Assembly (NCBI GenBank): GCA_016711485.1
Contig: JADJSX010000023.1
Span: 1,319,001-1,383,000 of the forward strand
Direction: 5' to 3'
DNA length: 64,000 nucleotides
Source of the DNA: Leptospiraceae bacterium
Lineage (GTDB): Bacteria > Spirochaetota > Leptospiria > Leptospirales > Leptospiraceae
Part shown: positions 36,428 through 45,133 of the stretch, piece by piece
Layout of the letters: each line of letters opens with the position of its first letter
Numbering within the stretch: position 1 is the first letter of the stretch
The notes under the pieces: model-generated
What the model was told of the DNA's origin: nothing
Database searches by the model: none
The model's input: only the letters and a program-made list of their open reading frames with translations
Translations under genes and position numbers: made by a program

Positions 36428-37828
36428 TTACTTTTTTAGCTCGATAGGATGAAGTTCAGAAGTTGGGGAAGTCTCTGTTTCTTCTTTCGGGGCTGTTTTT
36501 TCTATCTGTTTCAGTTCATTTTTATAATATTGAATTAATTTTTTATTTAATAACATATCAAATAAGTAAAAGCAGATTCGTATAAGAAAGAATCCTCCTA
36601 CCGCTAATGCGGCTAATAAAAGATATTCTTGAATCAAATAGAATACTACAGATAATAATACGATAGCAACTGGAACAAAAATCATAGAAAGTTCGGTAAT
36701 TTTGTTTATTATTTCTACATTTCTATTTTTTAAATTTCCAATAGAGTTATTTGTGTGTTCTTTGAATTTTTCTTCTACACTAGACTGTACTTTTAAAACC
36801 GCTTTCATTTGTTTGATTTGACTTTCTTTTAATGTATCTACATTAGAATTGACTGATAAAAGTTGTGTTTGTAGATTTTCAACTTGCGTTTTTAGTTTAT
36901 CATTATCCGCTTTAACAGATTCGAGTAAAGTTGTTGATTCGTTTCTTAAATTTTTCTTAAAATATTCATTTTGTTTGTTTGTAATATCCGTATAATGAAG
37001 ATTGCGAGAAAAAGAATCTTCAAATAAAAGAGAAGCGATAGACGAAGTAGATGACTTAATTCTATCTTCAATAGAATACATGGTAGACATGATTTCCATA
37101 AAATATAAAATACTTCGCTCTAAGAATAAATCAAGGTTATCCGGTTCCTCTAGAAGTTTCAAAATTGAATCATAATCCTTCATATCCCCATTAACTGATT
37201 CATAAAAAATGCATCCAATCAAATGTTTTTTGAAAAAGGAACTACTTTTACTTATTAAAAATTTGGTAACGGCATCATGAATTTCCGTTTTATTCTGTGG
37301 ATATTTTCCAATGAATGTTTTATACGATTGTAATAATTCTTTTTCTGTTTTATAGTTAGGGTTTGTGAGTCTTAAATAAAATTGATAAACCAAAGGAAGA
37401 AATAAATCTTCGTAAAAAGATTTCCAAACTAGTCCTTCCTCGTCAATACTACCATAGAGTTTAAGTTTTTCTTCAAAGTCTGCTCTTGTGTTTGCATCCT
37501 CTTGATCATCAATGCCTAAAATTTTTATGTAGGAATCTTCTGCTTCAGTTAATTTACTTGGATTGACAGAATACTTTTCGGATTGAAAAATAAGTGTCTC
37601 ATCTTCTTTATAGAGCATTTCTAAAATTTCATTAAACTCAGGAACATTTTCTACTTTTAAACTATAGTTTTTGTATAGAAAATTTACCAATTCATCTCCA
37701 TTAAATGATCTTCCTGGATTTTCAATAAATATAGATAGAATTAAATTCTTATATAGGTAAGCAAACCAAGCTGTTCCATCTAAATTTAGTGGGTAGAGAA
37801 GGGGGATGATATTGATATAATTGTTCAT
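36428..37828 (-). CDS. Hypothetical coiled-coil membrane protein
   Basis: I do not recognise this 466-aa protein. Residues 1-250 are helical, with aromatic and acidic residues but no signal peptide. A coiled coil spans about 270-380 (SVKADNDKLKTQVENLQTQLL). Two membrane helices lie at about 390-435 (PVAIVLLSVVFYLIQEYLLLAALAV as one hairpin). The tail is acidic and Pro/Lys-rich. The topology suggests a cytoplasmic domain anchored by a C-terminal hairpin. It is divergently placed from methylglyoxal synthase and upstream of the GyrI/TEX264-like gene. Confidence 0.6.
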   Translation of the reverse strand: MNNYINIIPLLYPLNLDGTAWFAYLYKNLILSIFIENPGRSFNGDELVNFLYKNYSLKVENVPEFNEILEMLYKEDETLIFQSEKYSVNPSKLTEAEDSYIKILGIDDQEDANTRADFEEKLKLYGSIDEEGLVWKSFYEDLFLPLVYQFYLRLTNPNYKTEKELLQSYKTFIGKYPQNKTEIHDAVTKFLISKSSSFFKKHLIGCIFYESVNGDMKDYDSILKLLEEPDNLDLFLERSILYFMEIMSTMYSIEDRIKSSTSSIASLLFEDSFSRNLHYTDITNKQNEYFKKNLRNESTTLLESVKADNDKLKTQVENLQTQLLSVNSNVDTLKESQIKQMKAVLKVQSSVEEKFKEHTNNSIGNLKNRNVEIINKITELSMIFVPVAIVLLSVVFYLIQEYLLLAALAVGGFFLIRICFYLFDMLLNKKLIQYYKNELKQIEKTAPKEETETSPTSELHPIELKK

Positions 37829-37968
37829 ATTACTTTCATTTTCGCTATAAAGAGTGGTTTACTCAAGTAATTTACTTTTTTATAAATTCAATTTCAAATC
37901 AAATAGTGCCTAATTAAGGTTTACTGCAAAATGGTTGACAATTCATAAATACATCCAAGTCTGATTCT

Positions 37969-38406
37969 ATGGAAAAAACGAAGCGTATCGTATTAGTTGC
38001 CCATGATAATAAAAAAAAGGACTTATTAGATTGGGTTACCTATAATAAAGGGACTTTAGCAAAACATTTTTTATCCGCTACTGGCACGACTGGAAAAATT
38101 ATTTCAGAAAATACTGGTCTTCCTGTAAATAGATATATATCAGGACCTTTAGGCGGTGATCAGCAAATTGGAGCAAAAATTGTAGAAGGTGCCATTGATG
38201 TTATGATTTTTTTTTGGGATCCACTTTCAGCACAACCTCATGATCCAGATGTGAAGGCATTACTTAGAGTAGCCGTTCTTTATAATATACCTATGGCTTG
38301 CAATCGATCCACAGCAGACTTTCTAATATCTTCTCATCTGTTAGATGAGGTTTACCAGAATCGACTTCACGAAAATCCAATTTCAGATATCAGAAAAGAC
38401 AATTAA
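37969..38406 (+). CDS. mgsA: Methylglyoxal synthase
   Basis: The 145-aa enzyme converts dihydroxyacetone phosphate to methylglyoxal and phosphate, a bypass of lower glycolysis. It has the family motifs VLVAHDNKK at the start, ATGTTGK for phosphate binding, SGPLGGDQQIGA, and IFFWDPLSAQPHDPD containing the catalytic Asp and His region. Its length is typical. It is 18 bases ahead of a SET-domain gene on the same strand. A TTGACA occurs at 37933-37938 but its spacing to a -10 box is poor. Confidence 0.93.
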   Translation: MEKTKRIVLVAHDNKKKDLLDWVTYNKGTLAKHFLSATGTTGKIISENTGLPVNRYISGPLGGDQQIGAKIVEGAIDVMIFFWDPLSAQPHDPDVKALLRVAVLYNIPMACNRSTADFLISSHLLDEVYQNRLHENPISDIRKDN

Positions 38407-38424
38407 ACTTTAAAGGAAAACGAA

Positions 38425-39054
38425 ATGAAATTTTTAGTATTTATCATTTTTATTTTTAATATTTTTATCAATACAAGTATTACAAGTGTTGAAGACAACG
38501 AATATGTTTCTATTAAACCATCTTATATCCCGGGTGCAGGTATGGGGTTATATGCAGCGAAGGATATACCAAAAGATACAATGATTACCCACTACGATGG
38601 TAGAAAAATTACGCGTCCAGAGTATAATGCATTACATGCAAAAAAAGAGCACTGGTATGTATTTACAATGCCTGAATGTTCAAAAGAAAGAATTCAATAC
38701 AAAGAATGCCAGTCAGATGAAAATAAAAAAAAGAATAATCCTGAGTGTAAAGAGCCAGATTATCCTTACTTAGATGGAAATCGTGATCACTATGGGTCTA
38801 AGGTAAATTTCGCACCTTCCAAAATTAATGGGAAGTTAACTAAACTTCAAAATGTTCAATTTCTAAAACATTGTGAAGAACCTTATATTCGGTTATATGC
38901 TCTCAGAGATATTAAAAAAGGGGAAGAACTTTATGTGAGTTACGGTAGTATTTACAACTACCACTTTATGGAATTTTCAGAAGTTCAAGAATTTTTTTTA
39001 AAAAAAGCAAATATCAATCTGAAACAAGGTGAAAAATTTACATTTTCTGATTAG
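38425..39054 (+). CDS. Exported SET-domain protein
   Basis: This 209-aa protein has an N-terminal signal peptide-like stretch (MKFLVFIIFIFN then a short polar segment) followed by a SET domain: SYIPGAGMGLYAAKDI, THYDGRKIT, VNFAPSK and NVQFL, and a closing ELYVSYGS. SET domains transfer methyl groups to lysine. The usual NHxC core is degraded (VNFAPSK). Cys-rich insertion at about 85-120. An exported SET protein is unexpected because SAM is cytoplasmic, so it may be inactive, retained in the membrane, or secreted into another cell. It may be co-transcribed with mgsA. Confidence 0.75.
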   Translation: MKFLVFIIFIFNIFINTSITSVEDNEYVSIKPSYIPGAGMGLYAAKDIPKDTMITHYDGRKITRPEYNALHAKKEHWYVFTMPECSKERIQYKECQSDENKKKNNPECKEPDYPYLDGNRDHYGSKVNFAPSKINGKLTKLQNVQFLKHCEEPYIRLYALRDIKKGEELYVSYGSIYNYHFMEFSEVQEFFLKKANINLKQGEKFTFSD

Positions 39055-39086
39055 AGTTTCATATCTTTAAAATTATATAATTGGGA

Positions 39087-39104
39087 GTTTACTTAAAAGT
39101 AAAC
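39087..39104. terminator. Possible hairpin in convergent intergenic region
   Basis: GTTTACT (39087-39093) and AGTAAAC (39098-39104) pair with a four-base loop. It sits between the convergent SET and HD-GYP-like genes. It is not followed by a T tract, so terminator function is doubtful. Confidence 0.35.
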
Positions 39105-39168
39105 GCGGATATTACACCTCCTATAAAGCTTTAATCTATAAGAGGCTAATATTATTATATCGCTAATA

Positions 39169-40431
39169 CTATTGTTTTAAATCGCCAAGTTCTTTTTCGA
39201 GTTTACATTTTGGATAACTGCCTGGTTTTAATGCTGTTCCTACATAGCCTACAGCTTCTTGTGCGGTTACTACGTTTATATCCCAGCCACTAATATAGTT
39301 TGGACATTCAATTAATTTATTTTTACATAAGATTTGTGTTGCTTTTGGCTTTGGATATGCCCATGCGGAAGGAGGTTGTATACATCTATTTTCTAAATCA
39401 GCAATTTTCCTTGTTCTAGCTACAATTTTTTCATATTCTTTAAATCGATCGATCATTGGGTTCGCAATTTCTTTATCAAAAATTTTCTTTTCAACGTTAT
39501 AACAAAACATTATAAGGAGTTTTTCTGCTATACTATCTGCTCCGCTAATTCTTTTATAGGTCTCACTAATGAAACGAGTAATTTTTAATGCCTCTGTTAG
39601 AATTTTCACAGTTTCTTCATAGTATTCATTATCTACCAAATTATATTCATCACCGCCACCTGTCTCTCTTGGAATACTTTCGAGAAACGGATTTTGAGCT
39701 AGTAAATTAAAGTCCATAGGATCTGGTTTGTCCACTACGTATACACCATTTACTATATGATTTTGAATGGCAGAAATTATTTGAGCTGGCATATTAACAT
39801 TTTGCGCGATTTGAGCATTTAATTTTGCTAATCGAATCATTAAACCTTCGTCCAGATTTGAAGTTTTCCAATAATCTGTTTTGAAAAAAATCATGTCCGA
39901 AAGTAATCCAGTCAAGAACGCATAACGGTGAATTAACTTAATACTGTAACTTTTCTGAACAACAGTTCCTAAACAAATTAAACCCATACTAACAATATGT
40001 TGAAAAAAGATAGGTTGTTCTAACATAATTTTATAAAGCACTAAAACTAAATCATTTGTATAAAAAGAACTGCTGATTAAGGTTTCCGTACTTAGGATAC
40101 TTGAATGATCGTTATTATATAGTATAGAAATAAATTCGTTTTTAGATTTTTGAATTCCAGGCATAATTTCTGCAGTGAGTGCCTTCTTGATTCTTCCAGT
40201 AAGTTCTTGCGTCATATTGACTCGAAATTTTGATTCATATTGTCCCGGGATTGATTCTAATTTTCTTAAAGTAGTGTCTTTAATATGCACATTATCTTTA
40301 ATTAAAATATTTCCTTTTTTATCTTTGATTGGATCTCTAAGTTGTACAATGCCTAATAAATTTAAATCATTTACGAATTTGCTAAATTCTCGTAATTCTT
40401 CGAATTCAATGCCTGCGAGAGTAATTTTCAT
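39169..40431 (-). CDS. Degenerate HD-GYP-like protein
   Basis: The 420-aa protein has an N-terminal part typical of HD-GYP phosphodiesterases (LRDPIKDKKGNILIKDNVHIKDTTLRKL). A helical middle follows the HD-GYP helix order (LIHRYAFLTGLLSD, then LNAQIAQNVNMPAQIISAIQNHI), but the HD and GYP metal and substrate motifs are not visible. It is therefore probably not an active cyclic-di-GMP phosphodiesterase, and might serve as a binding or scaffold protein. A C-terminal Cys-rich segment (from about 350) with CIQPPSAWAYP and CPNYISGW is unlike the HD-GYP family. It follows the glutathione-synthetase-like gene. Confidence 0.55.
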   Translation of the reverse strand: MKITLAGIEFEELREFSKFVNDLNLLGIVQLRDPIKDKKGNILIKDNVHIKDTTLRKLESIPGQYESKFRVNMTQELTGRIKKALTAEIMPGIQKSKNEFISILYNNDHSSILSTETLISSSFYTNDLVLVLYKIMLEQPIFFQHIVSMGLICLGTVVQKSYSIKLIHRYAFLTGLLSDMIFFKTDYWKTSNLDEGLMIRLAKLNAQIAQNVNMPAQIISAIQNHIVNGVYVVDKPDPMDFNLLAQNPFLESIPRETGGGDEYNLVDNEYYEETVKILTEALKITRFISETYKRISGADSIAEKLLIMFCYNVEKKIFDKEIANPMIDRFKEYEKIVARTRKIADLENRCIQPPSAWAYPKPKATQILCKNKLIECPNYISGWDINVVTAQEAVGYVGTALKPGSYPKCKLEKELGDLKQ

Positions 40432-40449
40432 TTTATCCCCTTCTAATTA

Positions 40450-41406
40450 TTATTTTTTTCTTTTTTCTAAATATTCTATGACTCTTTCTTTTGAATTAAA
40501 ATTACCTAATTTATCGGCTCTAACTGTTCCGCCTGGGATTTCGGTATTAATTTCGCTCAGATAATTTCCGAGAATATCAAGTCCTACAAATATCATACCA
40601 TACTTTTTTAATTTTGGTTTTACTAATTCAATAATTTTTTTATCTCTATCTGTCAAGTCGCATTGGACTGGTTTACCACCGGCGTGGATATTGTTTAAAA
40701 ACTCACCTTCATTCGCTACTCTTAAATACCATGCAATTGGTTCGCCATCCAAAAGTAAAATTCGTTTATCTCCGTTATTCGGAATATAACTCTGTATTAA
40801 AATAGGTCCTTGTTTTAATAATGCACGAAGATTATTTCGTAAATTTCTTTTTTCAGTAAAATAAATATCTTCTCCACCTTTACCGCCTAACGGCTTAATT
40901 ACACCTTCGTATTTTAAAACGTCTTTACTGTATTTGTAAAGGTCTTCGAAATTTCCGGATATTAATTGGTGAGGTGGAAGTATAGAGGAATCCAAATTTA
41001 GAGTAGCCAATTTAGATGACACGAAAGGAAGAAACTTAGGATCATTAAAAACAAAAACTCCTAATTCTTGTAAGTGAAATGCGTATTCTCTAGCTGTTTT
41101 GTGAAAAGATTCTCCTTTATCACCCGGTTCATGTTTATGCCTTAACATGAGAACATCTAGATTATTTAGGCAGAGTTTATCTTCAGGAAAATTTTTTAAA
41201 TTTCTAGTAAGGTCTACTCTAGTCTCAATCCCTTTTTTTTTAATGACTCTTGCATTTGCAAAAATATTTTTACCGTCTGAATATAAGTCATAGACTGACA
41301 TCATATAGACTTCGTGCCCTCTTTGAAGTGCCGTGAATGCGATATCATGCGTAGTTAACCCATCATTTCTAGTTGATAGAGTATTGGTAATAATGCCTAA
41401 CTTCAT
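40450..41406 (-). CDS. gshB: Glutathione synthetase (ATP-grasp)
   Basis: The 318-aa enzyme would ligate glycine to gamma-glutamylcysteine, using ATP. Family marks are SSKLATL, VIKPLGGKGGEDI (the flexible loop), NNGDKRILLLDGEP, a NIHAGGKP segment and FVGLDILGNYLSEINTE with metal-binding Glu and Asn. It is the prokaryotic GshB type in size and order. The gshA partner is not in the window. Other ATP-grasp ligases of similar form cannot be fully excluded. Confidence 0.82.
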   Translation of the reverse strand: MKLGIITNTLSTRNDGLTTHDIAFTALQRGHEVYMMSVYDLYSDGKNIFANARVIKKKGIETRVDLTRNLKNFPEDKLCLNNLDVLMLRHKHEPGDKGESFHKTAREYAFHLQELGVFVFNDPKFLPFVSSKLATLNLDSSILPPHQLISGNFEDLYKYSKDVLKYEGVIKPLGGKGGEDIYFTEKRNLRNNLRALLKQGPILIQSYIPNNGDKRILLLDGEPIAWYLRVANEGEFLNNIHAGGKPVQCDLTDRDKKIIELVKPKLKKYGMIFVGLDILGNYLSEINTEIPGGTVRADKLGNFNSKERVIEYLEKRKK

Positions 41407-41471
41407 AAAGATTTTTCAAGAGTAATTTGAGATTCTTTGATTTACAATCTATTTTTATGGAATTAAGAAAT

Positions 41472-42431
41472 TTATTTCATAATAGCTTTTTCGATTCTAT
41501 TGATCAGTACATCTTTAAATTCGTCTTCTAATGGAAACTGGCAAAATGCATTATTGATTTGTTTTTTGTCACAATCAATAAAAAAAGAATAAAGGTAATG
41601 CATATATTCCAAGTTAGTCTGTAGGAATTGGCTAAATGTTACTTTAGAGTTGTATTTGAATCCAATTACTGCATTTGAGTTTCCTTCTATTTGTTCGATA
41701 CTTTCAACTAATATTACTCTGCAGTCTGGGGCATAGTGCCTATATTTCAATCCGGGACTTATGGGTTTCAGGAGTGGATAATTATTATTTTTCTCATATG
41801 TTTTTAAATTTGGTAAAAAGTCTTTTAGTTCTAAATAAGAAATTCGTCCGGGTCTAACAAGGACTGGAGTTTCACTCGTAAAATCTAATACTGTAGATTC
41901 AATTCCTATTTCACTATCTTTGCCTGTTAATATAAAATCAACTTTTCCAGAAAATTCAGAAATTGCATCCAAAGAGCGGGTAATAGAAGGTTTCCCTGAC
42001 AGATTTGCGGACGGAGCGGAAATCGGAGTATCCGAATATTGTAAGAGTAAGTTTGTCATTTCGTGAGAAGGTACCCTAACGGCTAATGTTGATAAACCAG
42101 AGGAAAAAATAGAATCATCTTTTTTTTCTAATATGTAAGTAATTGGTCCCGGAGAAAAATGATGAATGACTTTTTTATATTTTTCGGGGATAATTGCGAT
42201 TTTGTCTATTGATTGAACTGAATCTAAGTGTACAATAAAAGGATTATCGGAAGGACGATTTTTGATAGAATAAATTTTTTCACATGCTAGAATATTTCTA
42301 GAATTAGCACCTATTCCGTATACTGTCTCGGTCGGAAAAATAACAATGCCGCCTTGTTTTATAACATCGGCGGCATGATTTACATTGGAACTAACAATTG
42401 TTTCCAAGGAAAAATTACTTTTTTGGTACAA
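41472..42431 (-). CDS. L-threonylcarbamoyladenylate synthase (Sua5/TsaC)
   Basis: The 319-aa enzyme makes the threonylcarbamoyl-AMP used for the t6A modification of tRNAs that read ANN codons. The YrdC core has FPTETVYGIGANS at about residue 32, KIYSIKNRPSDNPFIVHL, and SAPSANLSGKPS. The C-terminal 100 residues with KPISPGLKYRHYAPD form the Sua5 domain that the short TsaC form lacks. The start is a TTG, overlapping the end of the GH18-like gene by 17 bases. Confidence 0.9.
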   Translation of the reverse strand: MYQKSNFSLETIVSSNVNHAADVIKQGGIVIFPTETVYGIGANSRNILACEKIYSIKNRPSDNPFIVHLDSVQSIDKIAIIPEKYKKVIHHFSPGPITYILEKKDDSIFSSGLSTLAVRVPSHEMTNLLLQYSDTPISAPSANLSGKPSITRSLDAISEFSGKVDFILTGKDSEIGIESTVLDFTSETPVLVRPGRISYLELKDFLPNLKTYEKNNNYPLLKPISPGLKYRHYAPDCRVILVESIEQIEGNSNAVIGFKYNSKVTFSQFLQTNLEYMHYLYSFFIDCDKKQINNAFCQFPLEDEFKDVLINRIEKAIMK

Positions 42432-44019
42432 TCATTGTCGTTTTATCGAGGGATTTTGTTGTTTTTTTTGCATTTGCATCCGTTTTCTGTTGTGGCAAAT
42501 CTTTATTTTCTTCTTCTATTTTTTGTTTAGGAGAAAACTGAATTTTTTCAACGGGTGGAAGTTTGTTGGAAACTAAAAGACTTAAATAATCATTGATTGC
42601 TGGATCATTGTCAGATAATAATTGCCAAAACGAAAATCCGCCAATATTGTATTTTCTGAGTAAAGTCATTTTATCTTCAAATGCTTTTCTGTTCATATAA
42701 AAAGCAACTCTATCGCATCCTCCAGAACTGTACCAGAGACTAGGATCTTCATAAACTTTATTTTCATGAATATACATAAATTTCGAAAGATTCTTCCAAC
42801 CTTTAGATTTACTATTTTCTGCAAATATTTTACGAATATCTGTTGGTTGGTAATGTATAGACTTAGATGCTTTTATTTTTAGGGCAGTATCATAGTATAC
42901 CGCTTTTGCTTTTACATTACAATTCAAAGCCCAGTCATATCCATAAGTAGGAATTGCCATATACAATTTTTCATGGGGAATTCTTGCAAGCGCATACTCT
43001 ACGATTTCTTTTAACCATACGTTAGGCGCTTGTGGTCCTGGACCTGGGTTACGGTATTTGCGCGGATGTAATTCATAAGCCATAATTTTTACACGATCTA
43101 CGTGTTTAGCTAAAAATTCATAATCATGAGTCATTGGTCCACGCCAATTTTCAGCAAAATCTTGTATAATTGGTTTTGATAAACCTTTACACTTCGATTC
43201 TTTTGTTTTCATTGAACTGGTTTTTGGATGAACTGCAACAGAAAGTATTTTATTTCGAGATTTCATTTCTTTGGAAAGAAGAACGATGAATTCTTCGAAT
43301 TTCTCTTTTTTGTTGCAAGTCATTCCTTCATAGTCAATATCGATTCCGTCGTAACCATAAGTTTCTACTTCTTCTATGATATTCTTGATATGTTGGTCTC
43401 TAATATCACTTCTACCGTTCATACCGATGTTTTCAGAAATCTTTTCTTTTGGATTTTCCCATCGAAATATAGTAGGGATAATTTTTACATTTGGGTTTAA
43501 AGAACGGAGTTCGGCAACTCTTGCATGTCTCGATGTTTTACTCCAAGAAGAAGATAGTTCACCAGTGTTTGTTAGTCCACCTTTCATTAGGTAGATAAAT
43601 GGATGAATTTCATTGTAGTAGATTACATTTTTTTTCATCGCTTCGTAATCTGAGAACCAAGTAGAGGAACGAAACTCTGCTTTATCAATGTCTTTTACTA
43701 TTTGAGGGATCTCTTTTTCGGGTGGTTTTGCTGTATTGTCGGGAACCGTTGTAGTCTCATTCAGTTTAAAAATTCCAACAATTGTATCAATGAAGCTGGT
43801 GGAATTTTCTGGCTCTTTGCTGTCTTCTTTTTTGACAGGGTTGATTGAGTCTGGTTTATTCACGGTGACTTTGCTGTCTTGGTTTTCAGGTCCGGATGCA
43901 GCTGAGCTATCCATTAGGTTATACCCAATGAAAAAAAGGACTCCAGATAGGAAAACCCAAAAAGTTACGATCAATATTAACTTTAAATGACTTCCAAATT
44001 TTTGAAATATCTTGTTCAA
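42415..44019 (-). CDS. Glycoside hydrolase family 18-like protein
   Basis: The 534-aa protein has one N-terminal membrane helix (about 14-34), a Pro/Glu/Lys-rich linker to about 100, and a GH18 TIM barrel. YDGIDIDYEG carries the DxxDxDxE signature with its catalytic Glu. AYELHPRKYRNPG and PTYGYDWALNC are further barrel motifs typical of the YaaH/SleL-like subgroup, which acts on peptidoglycan or chitin-like sugars. It ends in a basic, low-complexity tail. It may act on the cell wall from the periplasmic face. Confidence 0.82.
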   Translation of the reverse strand: MNKIFQKFGSHLKLILIVTFWVFLSGVLFFIGYNLMDSSAASGPENQDSKVTVNKPDSINPVKKEDSKEPENSTSFIDTIVGIFKLNETTTVPDNTAKPPEKEIPQIVKDIDKAEFRSSTWFSDYEAMKKNVIYYNEIHPFIYLMKGGLTNTGELSSSWSKTSRHARVAELRSLNPNVKIIPTIFRWENPKEKISENIGMNGRSDIRDQHIKNIIEEVETYGYDGIDIDYEGMTCNKKEKFEEFIVLLSKEMKSRNKILSVAVHPKTSSMKTKESKCKGLSKPIIQDFAENWRGPMTHDYEFLAKHVDRVKIMAYELHPRKYRNPGPGPQAPNVWLKEIVEYALARIPHEKLYMAIPTYGYDWALNCNVKAKAVYYDTALKIKASKSIHYQPTDIRKIFAENSKSKGWKNLSKFMYIHENKVYEDPSLWYSSGGCDRVAFYMNRKAFEDKMTLLRKYNIGGFSFWQLLSDNDPAINDYLSLLVSNKLPPVEKIQFSPKQKIEEENKDLPQQKTDANAKKTTKSLDKTTMIVPKK

Positions 44020-44737
44020 ATACGCCTTCCTTCTAACTTTCGTAAGTTAGACATTCTAAAAAGAGCTCCTTAGAACTCTCTCCTACCATAATTTCCGATA
44101 TGGGTTTTCTATAAATCCATTTTATGCGGAATGGAAATCGGATATGACCATATAAATACTAGTTTTGCAAGCCATTTTTCTTAAAAAAGGAAATTTATTG
44201 ACAAAGAAATTTGGAGATACTCTATATAAAATTAATTTTTTTATTTAAAACCATAGTGGGCTTTGACTTGAGATTATTTTCTCTATGATTTTCCTTAAAA
44301 ATTGGGAAACAGAAAAAGTCACTAATCGAATTGTAGAAGATTTCTTTCCGAGTTTTTCCCCCATTGTTACAACTATCTAAAAGCTGCAACCAATCGGTAA
44401 TACTAGCCTTAAGAGATTGTTATACCAAGTGTATTTTTTCCTACTTAATGTTAGATATACTGATTCTACGTAAGATTTAATATAAGAGTGAATCAGGATA
44501 GACCATTTCAACTAATTTGAGTTGTTTAGGTGCAATTCTTTTTAAGAAACGGTATAACACGCGGATTTTTAAAGTAGCTAATCATAATTTACAGGCTGCT
44601 GAATTGGCAAGATAATTCTTTAAAGAGGACTATGATATATATTATATTTAGATAATAATAATCTGATTTAATTATTAAAATGGTTAATCAAACTATATCT
44701 ATAGATTTTAAAAAAAGAGAAAGTGAGGTGTATTGCC
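44020..44737. other. Long intergenic region
   Basis: About 718 bases separate the divergently placed GH18-like gene and the SUKH-like gene. It is AT-rich. TTGACA at 44198-44203 and TTGACT at 44267-44272 each lie near T/A-rich -10-like words, but spacing is not ideal. A 31-codon frame at about 44284-44379 lacks a ribosome site. I find no confident gene. Confidence 0.55.
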
Positions 44738-45133
44738 ATGAAAAAGCAAAACATAGATACAATAATTGAAGGATTTGATAAATTAAATCTACATTTTCAA
44801 TCACCTAAATATTCACAGCAAGATGTTGCTGAAATGGAAAAGTCTGTAAATTGTAAACTACCGCCAGATTTTAAAAAGACCCTACTTGCGGGATATATCA
44901 ATAAAGGAACTTTCCATTTTCTTCCTCTCGAAAGATATGCAAAAGATAATCGCTATTTAACATTTGCAAAATGGAATGATGATCTGTTTTTATTTGATAC
45001 AGAGGCAAAGACTGAAGACTTTCCAGTGTATGTAATTGCAGGCAATAGTGCTCCAGAAAAATGCTTTGATAATTTTTATGGATGGTTTAGTGCAGTGCTG
45101 AATGGAGTGGCAAGAGCAAACTTTCCAGGTTAA
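44738..45133 (+). CDS. SMI1/KNR4 (SUKH)-like protein
   Basis: I chose the ATG at 44738 (MKKQNI) because GAGGTG lies about 8 bases before it; the upstream start would add five residues. Residues about 30-60 (VAEMEKSVNCKLPPDFKKTLLAGYINKG) match the SUKH superfamily core motif, an acidic helix then LPPDF, then a Gly turn. These proteins are often immunity proteins for polymorphic toxins. No toxin gene is adjacent, so it is an orphan or has another role. It converges with the ferredoxin-domain gene. Confidence 0.7.
   Translation: MKKQNIDTIIEGFDKLNLHFQSPKYSQQDVAEMEKSVNCKLPPDFKKTLLAGYINKGTFHFLPLERYAKDNRYLTFAKWNDDLFLFDTEAKTEDFPVYVIAGNSAPEKCFDNFYGWFSAVLNGVARANFPG

Noticed and set aside
44284..44379. 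31-codon frame in the gap before the SUKH-like gene
   Set aside because: It has no ribosome site and no similarity that I can recognise.
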